A stretch of DNA of 22,290 nt, from positions 1 through 22,290 of the forward strand of contig JAQVXV010000013.1 in NCBI GenBank assembly GCA_028708945.1, in the 5' to 3' direction. A program made the translations under genes and the position numbers. Positions 15,911 through 22,290 of this stretch are shown here, one piece after another. The DNA comes from Bacilli bacterium (lineage in GTDB: Bacteria; Bacillota_I; Bacilli_A; RF39; UBA660). The notes under the pieces were generated by a model. That model searched no databases. It was not told the origin of the DNA and saw only the letters and a program-made list of their open reading frames with translations. The stretch's first letter is position 1; every line of letters starts with the position of its first letter.

Positions 15911-17344
15911 TTATTTTTTAAATCTGTATTTTGATTCACTTGAGTATTCAACCAAATCATTATCAATTAATTTAGATATTATATCTGAAGCTCTTGATTT
16001 TTTTACATCGAATATTTCTTCAACTTTCTCTCTAGAAAAATCTCTATCATATCCAATTATATCAAATAGATTTTCTAGGTTAGGTAGAAAATTACCTCTT
16101 ACTTTTCCACCTAAATTTTTATACATTTTTAATATAAAATAATCGTGATTATCTATAACATTTCCATTTTCGGCATTTAATCCTGGGTGTTTCTCAACAT
16201 ATCCTTTGTTTGGAAATATTACAGCGAAGCTAGATACACCTGAACTAAATGTAGGTTTTTTCTTACAATCAGAGTATGATTCAACAATTCTCGTTAATCC
16301 ACTCCCTCTTCTTTCCATAAAATGAAGTCTGTTAAAAAAGTCTGATATTATTGTATTTCTTCTTAATGATGGTATTTTTGTCAAATCAAGGTTTTGGATT
16401 TGGCTTCCATCCACCATACCTCCTGGGGATGTTATTTCTAATCTGTCATCATACATATCAACATGAATTTCAGAGCCTAATATTTGATAATCCCTATGGA
16501 TTATTGCATTAACTAATGCTTCACGAACAGCTTTGGTTGGATATTCTTCAAATTCATTTCTTATCATTCCTTTGATTTCCCAGCTAGTTTTTGAATTATT
16601 TTTTATAAATGTTTCCGCATTCTCTAATAAACTAATTATACTTCCACTATATTCTTTATCATCCATTGCATCTCCATCTATAGAGCCTTTGACTGTACCT
16701 TTCCACCTAGTACAAAATATTCTAGATTGTCTTAATAATCCTTGATCGCAAAGTAATAAACCAGCATTTGTTACATAATCATCTGTATTTATTAAATTGA
16801 AAGAAATATAATCTCTATCCTTGTTAATAATTGTACCTGTTTGTTTTTTTAAAGTTGCTTCTAATAAAGTAAAGCTAACATCAGTTTTTTTAAATTCGCT
16901 TGGTAAACAGTCAAAAGTTCTATTTTGTCCTTTTAAAATTAAACTTTGGAGCATATGTTCCGGTGCTTCTATACTTTGATCTCCAGATCTAATATAAGCT
17001 GTCTTTCTACCATCACTATTATAGTAATATGGTGTTGCCGGACCATCTCCAATATTTACTTCTAAAAAGTCTTTGTTATCGTCTACAAAAGGATTTAATT
17101 CATAACGAGGTACTGGTGTGATCTTTGAATTAATTAATTCTGTTATTTTAGAAGATACTGCTGAAATGTCTTCTAATCCAACAGGTTTTTTATCTTCATC
17201 CCTTACACCATATAATAGAATTCCTCCTTTTGTATTTGCAAAAGCAGAAACTGATTTTAACCAGCTTTTTGGGTGACTAACTTCTAGCTTTTCTTTATAA
17301 TCTATATTTGTTGATTCAACATGTTCATAATCTTTTAAAGTCAT
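15911..17344 (-). CDS. AlbA_2/Schlafen-type ATP-binding regulator
   Basis: A protein of about 477 aa with three parts. The N-terminus (about 1-125) is an AlbA_2/Schlafen domain: ESTNIDYKEKL, then AFANTKGGILLYGVRDEDKK, a fold that binds nucleic acid. The middle (about 260-380) is a GHKL-type ATPase-like region with REALVNAIIHRDY, a bipartite ITSPGGM and RRGSGLTRI. The C-terminus has a winged-helix segment (RASDIISKLIDNDLVEY). Such proteins are usually annotated as putative transcriptional regulators and are common on mobile elements and in defence loci; their exact work is unknown. The frame begins at 17368, but ATG 17344 directly behind GGAGGGATTAT is the better start. A TATAAT lies upstream, then a series of palindromic repeats that may be its operators. 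Confidence 0.85.
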   Translation of the reverse strand: MTLKDYEHVESTNIDYKEKLEVSHPKSWLKSVSAFANTKGGILLYGVRDEDKKPVGLEDISAVSSKITELINSKITPVPRYELNPFVDDNKDFLEVNIGDGPATPYYYNSDGRKTAYIRSGDQSIEAPEHMLQSLILKGQNRTFDCLPSEFKKTDVSFTLLEATLKKQTGTIINKDRDYISFNLINTDDYVTNAGLLLCDQGLLRQSRIFCTRWKGTVKGSIDGDAMDDKEYSGSIISLLENAETFIKNNSKTSWEIKGMIRNEFEEYPTKAVREALVNAIIHRDYQILGSEIHVDMYDDRLEITSPGGMVDGSQIQNLDLTKIPSLRRNTIISDFFNRLHFMERRGSGLTRIVESYSDCKKKPTFSSGVSSFAVIFPNKGYVEKHPGLNAENGNVIDNHDYFILKMYKNLGGKVRGNFLPNLENLFDIIGYDRDFSREKVEEIFDVKKSRASDIISKLIDNDLVEYSSESKYRFKK

Positions 17345-17430
17345 ATAATCCCTCCATACTAAACTCATTATACTATATTTTTTTGAAAAAATTATCAGTT
17401 TTTATTACTCTTTAAAATTTCCACTATTTA

Positions 17431-17523
17431 CCGGATATTATGCCGATTTCTTGCAAAGAGTCCGGACATAACCGGATTTAGGGTCCGGACATAACCGGAT
17501 TAACCTTCCGGTTATAATCGGAC
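17431..17523. repeat. CCGG-type repeats upstream of the AlbA_2 gene
   Basis: GTCCGGACATAACCGGATT occurs twice without change (17460-17478 and 17483-17501, 23-bp period). A related inverted copy, TCCGGTTATAATCGGAC, is at 17507-17523, and a degenerate one, CCGGATATTATGCCGA, at 17431-17446. Each is itself roughly palindromic (CCGG...CCGG). They lie about 90-180 bp upstream of the AlbA_2 start and 150-300 bp inside the right end of the element. They may be operators for that gene or arm-type sites for the integrase. Confidence 0.75.
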
Positions 17524-17673
17524 ATCTTAATCAGTTACAAGGTGTGATCAGTTGTCTAAACTTTGCAGTCAACTGGTAATGTTTTGACACCAGTTTATAT
17601 ATTCAACTAGTCTCAATTTGCGACTACTTATACTTATAAAATCATTCAAAAAATCACTTTTTTTTCAAAAAAA
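17524..17673. other. Gene-free right end with inverted repeats
   Basis: No gene is seen. Several inverted repeats lie together: CAGTTG/CAACTG (17549-17554, 17570-17575), AACTGGT/ACCAGTT (17571-17577, 17589-17595, 11-bp spacer) and TAGTC/GACTA just after. Clusters like this beside an attachment site are typical for integrase and excisionase binding, but regulation of the AlbA_2 gene is also possible. Confidence 0.45.
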
Positions 17674-17696
17674 CGTACCTAAAAGTGTACCTAAAA
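17674..17696. repeat. 23-bp repeat, right copy
   Basis: Identical to 359-381 and in the same orientation. It is followed by AAAGGCT-GCAA-AGCCTTT (17704-17721), a hairpin that looks like a second minus-strand terminator. In the left end the order is 34-bp repeat then 23-bp repeat; in the right end it is the reverse, as expected if both 23-bp copies lie inside the element. Confidence 0.6.
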
Positions 17697-17727
17697 AAAT
17701 GAAAAAGGCTGCAAAGCCTTTAATATA

Positions 17728-17761
17728 AACAAAAATGGAGCCTCTCGGCTCCTTCAGGGGG
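17728..17761. repeat. Right copy of 34-bp direct repeat (attR candidate) and DUF975 terminator
   Basis: Identical to 209-242. The GGAGCC-TCTC-GGCTCC stem (17737-17752) with ATTTTTGTT on the minus strand lies about 100 bp after the DUF975 stop, so it serves as the terminator of the recG-DUF975 transcript. In the gap is also a palindrome, GCATAATAT-ATA-ATATTATGC (17809-17829). The rest of 17762-17862 holds nothing clear. Confidence 0.7.
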
Positions 17762-17862
17762 TTTTGGTTGATACACTCCAACATTAAAATCGTTAGAAGT
17801 ATACCTAAGCATAATATATAATATTATGCCTAAATTAATAATATAGGAATTTCAATTCTTTG

Positions 17863-18462
17863 TCAATTACTTTTATTTAGTTTCTTAAGTTCTTCATAAT
17901 ATAAAACTTCACAAACTATTACATATGGTATTACATACCAAAATGCTACTATGATAATTAAATACCAGCCAATAAAGCTTAAAGCAAATTTAAAATAATC
18001 CCATTTATAATTTTTTATTAAATTATTACTTTCTTTGATACATTTAATCGGATCTTTTTCACCATCTGCCATTATAAATGGAGCAAAGTGAAACATTATT
18101 GCTAGTATTATACCAGGAATAATAAATAAGAATATTCCTAAAGTTATTAAAAAGCCGGTTATAAAGAATAAGGCAAAGACGAAGAAAAATATATTATATG
18201 GTTTAAAGATATCTTCTATTTTATATTCTTTATTTTTAACTATTTTAAAGACATATGCTAGTAATCCGATTGTTAATGGATACATTATTATTTGAATAAG
18301 TGATTTTATTAAAGAACGATATCCTTCATTAATGGTATTTTCATCTATAATAAAGAATAATGATACAACAGTTACTTCGATTATTAAATAAGGAATAAAT
18401 ATTTTCCATAGGTTAGTTTTTAATATTTCTTTAGCTTGTTTTTTGATTTTTTTTCGATCCAT
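17863..18462 (-). CDS. DUF975 family membrane protein
   Basis: A 199-aa protein with about five hydrophobic segments and a basic, charged N-terminus (MDRKKIKKQAKEIL), which matches the DUF975 family of small multi-pass membrane proteins. The stretch FIMADGEKDPIKCIKESNNLI with GIxLxIxPGIILAIMF before it is typical. Role unknown; no catalytic residues are seen. It begins 9 bp after the recG stop behind a GAGG site and must share the recG transcript. Confidence 0.85.
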   Translation of the reverse strand: MDRKKIKKQAKEILKTNLWKIFIPYLIIEVTVVSLFFIIDENTINEGYRSLIKSLIQIIMYPLTIGLLAYVFKIVKNKEYKIEDIFKPYNIFFFVFALFFITGFLITLGIFLFIIPGIILAIMFHFAPFIMADGEKDPIKCIKESNNLIKNYKWDYFKFALSFIGWYLIIIVAFWYVIPYVIVCEVLYYEELKKLNKSN

Positions 18463-18471
18463 GTTTACCTC

Positions 18472-20463
18472 TTAATCTATAAAGATTATGCTTTCTAATA
18501 TTTTTTCTTGACTGGGAAATGACTTAATATTTTTTATATTATTTAATAAAAAGTTTTCACTATCTTTTTGACATTGTAATAATATTTTATAATCATTTTT
18601 TAAATTAGCTATTTTAAAATTCATATCACCACTTTGTTTTACTCCAAATAAATCCCCTGTTCCTCTTAACTGAAAATCTTTTTCACTGATATAAAAGCCA
18701 TCATTACTTTCTTCTAAGACTTTTAATCTTTCTTTTTCATAATTACTTATTAAATAACATTTACTTTGCAGATCACTTCTTCCAACTCTTCCTCTTAATT
18801 GGTGTAATGTAGCTAGACCAAATCTTTCAGCATTAAATATAACGATTGTCGTAGCGTTTTTGACATCTATTCCGACTTCAATAACTGTTGTTGATATTAA
18901 TATTTTTATGATATTATTCTTAAAATCATTCATGATTTTTTCTTTTTCTTTTGTCTTAATTTTACCATGAATTGTTCCAAGCGGTATCTTATTATTATAG
19001 GCTTTTGCAAATTTATTCTTTATCGATTCAATATCTTCAATATCTAGTTCTTCATTTTCATTTACTAGAGGAGCAACAACATAAACTTGATGGCCTTTTT
19101 TTATTTCTTCTAATATATCATATAACACTTCTTTTATATCAGAATCAGAAACTAGTTTCGTAATTATTTCTTTATTATTTTGGGGTTTATTTTTAATAAA
19201 GGAAATATCCATATCACCATAAATAGTTAAAACTAAAGTTCTGGGAATTGGTGTTGCGCTCATGTATATAACATCAACATCTTTACCTTTTTCTTGTAAA
19301 TTTTTTCGTTGCTTAACACCAAAGCGATGTTGTTCATCTGTTATAACAAGACCTAAATTATGAAATATTATTTCTTCATTAAGGACCGAATGAGTGCTTA
19401 TAACTATGTTAATTTTATTTTCTATTATTTCTTTAATGATTTCTTTTCTTTCTTTTATTTTAGTTGAACTAGTTAATAAAACAGCATTAATTTTATATTT
19501 TTTAAATAATACTTTGAAGTTTTCGAAGTGTTGAAAAGCTAGTATTTCAGTCGGTACCATAATAACTCCTTGATACCCAGCTAAGTAATTTATATATAAA
19601 GAAATAAATGCCATAATAGTTTTACCGCTTCCAACATCTCCTAAGATTAATCGATTCATTCTTTTTTGGGATTTAAAGTCATTAATTATTTCTTGTAATA
19701 CTTGGTTTTGATCTTCAGTTAATTTATATGGTAAATTATTGATAAATTCTTGTAATTTATTTTCATCATAAAATTTTATATTTTCTGGTTTTGGTTTTTG
19801 TTTTTTTTGTTTTAAAAAGTTCAGTTTTAACATATAAATAAATAATTCTTCATAAGCAAGCATTAGTTTACTTTGTTTTATTTCATTAGGTGATGATGGC
19901 TGATGAATATATTTTAAGGCTAATTTTTTATCTATTAATTTATAATTATTCATTAAATCATTAGGAATATAATTAGGAATATTAATATTTGTTTTTAAAG
20001 TATTAGCAATTATTTTATTAAAATTTTGCCTTTTAATATTAGATGTTAAATGATAAATAGGTTCAATTTTATCTTCAATAATCGGATTTAATTTTATATC
20101 TGATGCAGTAAAAGTATTTTTTAATTTATTATATTTACCTATAATAGTAATTAATTTATTAATTTTTAAATTATTTTTAAGAAAAGCTCGATTAAAGATT
20201 ACAACATTAATAATTATATTATCTGTTTTAAAATTAAAAGCTAACTTATTTAAGTTTCTTTTAATATACATAACTTTAGGTATTGATTCGATATAACCAT
20301 TTATTACAACTTCTTTGTCATCATTTATTTCCTTTATATTTACCGGTTTAAAATAATCATAACGAAAAGGATAATACGTTAATAAATCTTCTATTGTATT
20401 GATATTTAATTTGTTTAATTCAGATATTGTTTTATTACCAATTCCTTTTATTTCTTCTAACAT
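18472..20463 (-). CDS. recG: ATP-dependent DNA helicase RecG
   Basis: A 663-aa RecG helicase that remodels stalled replication forks and branch-migrates Holliday junctions. The N-terminal wedge domain with a helix-hairpin-helix-like start (IKGIGNKTISELNKL) and an OB-fold (about 45-130) is followed by Walker A GDVGSGKT (275-282), DEQH (376-379), SATPIPRTL and the C-terminal QLRGRVGRSD helicase motif, then the RecG tail. Slightly shorter than the usual 680-690 aa. The frame begins at 20475, but ATG 20463 is directly behind GGAGG and is chosen. It marks the flank as chromosome. Confidence 0.96.
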   Translation of the reverse strand: MLEEIKGIGNKTISELNKLNINTIEDLLTYYPFRYDYFKPVNIKEINDDKEVVINGYIESIPKVMYIKRNLNKLAFNFKTDNIIINVVIFNRAFLKNNLKINKLITIIGKYNKLKNTFTASDIKLNPIIEDKIEPIYHLTSNIKRQNFNKIIANTLKTNINIPNYIPNDLMNNYKLIDKKLALKYIHQPSSPNEIKQSKLMLAYEELFIYMLKLNFLKQKKQKPKPENIKFYDENKLQEFINNLPYKLTEDQNQVLQEIINDFKSQKRMNRLILGDVGSGKTIMAFISLYINYLAGYQGVIMVPTEILAFQHFENFKVLFKKYKINAVLLTSSTKIKERKEIIKEIIENKINIVISTHSVLNEEIIFHNLGLVITDEQHRFGVKQRKNLQEKGKDVDVIYMSATPIPRTLVLTIYGDMDISFIKNKPQNNKEIITKLVSDSDIKEVLYDILEEIKKGHQVYVVAPLVNENEELDIEDIESIKNKFAKAYNNKIPLGTIHGKIKTKEKEKIMNDFKNNIIKILISTTVIEVGIDVKNATTIVIFNAERFGLATLHQLRGRVGRSDLQSKCYLISNYEKERLKVLEESNDGFYISEKDFQLRGTGDLFGVKQSGDMNFKIANLKNDYKILLQCQKDSENFLLNNIKNIKSFPSQEKILESIIFID

Positions 20464-20505
20464 TTTATCCTCCATTATTTATTTTTAAAAAGTTTTCAAA
20501 AAGGG

Positions 20506-20634
20506 TTGACAAAAATTACCTTTTAATATAGTATATAAAGCACCAATTCACTTTTGGCGAATTGGTGCTAGTATCACACTAGCCAACCCCTTTTTATTCT
20601 TTGAAGTCGACCTCAGGGGGCGACTTCTTTTTTT
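20506..20634 (+). ncRNA. Candidate small RNA between PFOR and recG
   Basis: On the plus strand TTGACA (20506-20511) is followed after 17 bp by TAGTAT (20529-20534). The transcript would start near 20540. It would contain a perfect 10-bp hairpin GCACCAATTC/GAATTGGTGC (20540-20549, 20559-20568), then a smaller CTAGT/ACTAG hairpin (20568-20572, 20578-20582) that can alternatively extend with TTGG/CCAA, excluding the first hairpin. It ends in a canonical terminator: GAAGTCG/CGACTTC (20603-20609, 20621-20627) followed by seven T. No protein can be read from it and no gene follows on this strand. It does not match a riboswitch class I know. Confidence 0.45.
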
Positions 20635-22290
20635 ATTTGTTGGCTATATTATTATAATATTCATATCTTTTAATAGCAGCTTCTTTATTTAAAGATAGTA
20701 ATTCTTTAGCTATTTTAGGATTTTTTATATTTAAAGCATTGAATCTTACTTCATTATTTAAGAATTCTGCATACTTATCAAAGTTTGGTTCTTTTGAATC
20801 TAAATATAACTTATTTTCTTTATAACGCATTAGTATATTATAACCAGATTCAACTCCTAATTTTTGTTTTTGAACGCTATTAGATAATCCCCCTTTTATA
20901 CCATGTTCAACACAAGGTGAATAAGCTATTATTATAGAAGGCCCATTATGTTCTTCAGCTTCTTTAAAAGCTTTGATACTATGCATCATATTAGCGCCTA
21001 AATTTATTTCGGCAACATATATATTTGGATATGTCATTGCAATTCTAAATAAATCTTTTTTATGAGTTCTTTTACCCATATTGGCAAATTCTGCTACTGC
21101 ACCTATTTTACTTGCTTTACTAGATTGACCGCCGGTATTAGAATAAACTTCACTATCTAATACTAATATATTAACGTTTTTACCACTCGATAAAACATGA
21201 TCAATACCACCAAAGCCAATGTCATAAGCCCACCCATCACCGCCAATAGTCCAGACACTTTTAGGGGTTAAGTATTCAATTAGGTCTTCTTTTAAATATT
21301 TTTTTGCTTCTTCTTCTAATTCTTTTATTTTTTGATAATCATTTTTATTTATAGTCCATTTTTCATAAAATTTAACACAATTTTTATTTTTAGATTCTTT
21401 TAATATTTTATCAATTCTTTTTTGCATTTTTGTATAAGTTTCTAATATTCCTAAACCAAATTCAGCATTATCTTCAAATAAACTATTAGCCCATGATACT
21501 TTATATGGGGTTGATGGACATGATGCCCCATAAATACTAGAGCAACCAGTAGCATTAGCAATAACTAACTTTTCACCTACTATTTGCGTTAATAATTTTA
21601 AATATGGAGTTTCCCCACAACCAGCACATGCCCCACTAAATTCAAATAATGGCTTTTTAAATTCTAATCCTCTAATGGTATCAAGAGGATATTCAGGATT
21701 ATTATGATTATTAAATAAATCATTAGCTATCTTTTGGGTTTCATCATCATACTTATCAAAACTAAAACAATTTTTAGGACATTCTTTAACACATATTCCA
21801 CAACCGGTACAATCAGCCTCACTTAAAGCAATAATAAAATCTTTATCTTGTTCAATTGCGTTTATTGATTGATCAGAATATCTATTTCCTTTATTAAGCA
21901 AAAATTGTCTTATTACTGAGTGAGGACATACCATTGAACAAATACCACACTGAATGCAATTAGTTTTATCCCATTTAGCTACCAAGGAAGTTAAATTTCT
22001 TTTTTCTAAAGCACTTGTTCCTCCCGGAAAATGACCATCAGTATGGTCTATTAACTCACTTACTTTTAAATCATAACCTTTTCGGGCATTAATAATACTA
22101 AAAATATCTTCTTTAATGTTGAAATCGATGGTTTTTTCATCATTTATTTGAACTAATTTAAGTTCTTTTTTACTATCTTTAATACTGTTTATATTAGCTT
22201 CAACTATATCTTTACCTTTTTCTTTAAATCTTTCGGTTACAGACTTTGTTAAAACTTTTTCATAATTAGGATAATTAAGTAACATGAAAA
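20633..22290 (-). CDS. nifJ: Pyruvate:ferredoxin oxidoreductase, 5' part outside window
   Basis: The C-terminal half of the enzyme that oxidises pyruvate with CoA to acetyl-CoA and CO2 and passes electrons to ferredoxin in anaerobes. Visible are two 4Fe-4S motifs (CIQCGICSMVCPHSVIR and CTGCGICVKECPKNCF) and the thiamine-diphosphate domain with CAGCGETPYLKLL, GGDGWAYDIGFGG and DSEVYSNTGGQSS. The family is about 1170 aa, so about half is here. The methionine at 22285 is internal, since the sequence continues upstream in frame to the edge; the true start is outside. The stop overlaps the T-run of the opposing small-RNA terminator. Confidence 0.95.
   Translation of the reverse strand, partial: FMLLNYPNYEKVLTKSVTERFKEKGKDIVEANINSIKDSKKELKLVQINDEKTIDFNIKEDIFSIINARKGYDLKVSELIDHTDGHFPGGTSALEKRNLTSLVAKWDKTNCIQCGICSMVCPHSVIRQFLLNKGNRYSDQSINAIEQDKDFIIALSEADCTGCGICVKECPKNCFSFDKYDDETQKIANDLFNNHNNPEYPLDTIRGLEFKKPLFEFSGACAGCGETPYLKLLTQIVGEKLVIANATGCSSIYGASCPSTPYKVSWANSLFEDNAEFGLGILETYTKMQKRIDKILKESKNKNCVKFYEKWTINKNDYQKIKELEEEAKKYLKEDLIEYLTPKSVWTIGGDGWAYDIGFGGIDHVLSSGKNVNILVLDSEVYSNTGGQSSKASKIGAVAEFANMGKRTHKKDLFRIAMTYPNIYVAEINLGANMMHSIKAFKEAEEHNGPSIIIAYSPCVEHGIKGGLSNSVQKQKLGVESGYNILMRYKENKLYLDSKEPNFDKYAEFLNNEVRFNALNIKNPKIAKELLSLNKEAAIKRYEYYNNIANK

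Overview
The window is a very AT-rich segment from a low-GC Gram-positive anaerobe, plausibly a gut Bacilli/Erysipelotrichia- or Mollicutes-like lineage. Evidence is the AT-rich codon use, strong AGGAGG-type ribosome binding sites, standard use of TGA as stop, and a pyruvate:ferredoxin oxidoreductase (PFOR) gene. No species can be named from the sequence alone.

Layout. Positions 1-208 are gene-poor left flank. Positions about 209-17761 look like an integrated mobilizable element (about 17.5 kb) bounded by a perfect 34-bp direct repeat that carries a terminator-like hairpin. Positions 17762-22290 are chromosome-like: DUF975 membrane protein, RecG helicase and the 3' part of PFOR, all on the minus strand. 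The right copy of the repeat lies about 100 bp downstream of the recG-DUF975 pair, where their transcription terminator would be expected. The element therefore appears to have used a terminator as its attachment site and duplicated it.

Inside the element there are three blocks. (1) A minus-strand defence operon (about 8.8 kb down to 0.6 kb): hsdM, hsdS, an unrecognised 383-aa gene with an HEPN-like R-x5-H motif, hsdR, a DUF3800 gene and a small possible RelE/barnase-like gene. Most neighbours overlap by 4-14 bp. hsdS has three perfect 12-bp repeats encoding ELEA in its central spacer, the place where repeat number sets the DNA target spacing in EcoR124I-type enzymes. (2) A central control and transfer module: a two-HTH Xre regulator (minus) diverges from two small genes, a hairpin oriT candidate, a MobV relaxase and a tyrosine integrase (plus). 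Copies of a TTGCnnTTTTGAACC motif lie over the -35 boxes of the divergent promoters. The integrase is split by a one-base frameshift at an A5 run and probably starts at a rare ATT codon. (3) A minus-strand cargo block: Fic, a DUF6994-like gene and a DUF4268/PD-(D/E)XK-like gene in one operon, and upstream of it an AlbA_2/Schlafen-type ATP-binding regulator with repeated CCGG-containing palindromes in front.

How it fits together. The Xre protein probably controls itself and the mobilization genes. MobV would nick at oriT when a helper conjugative element is present. The integrase would move the element, but as sequenced it is broken. The cargo is dominated by defence or conflict genes. A possible plus-strand small RNA lies in the chromosomal gap between PFOR and recG. 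All functions are read from motifs only; no database search was run.
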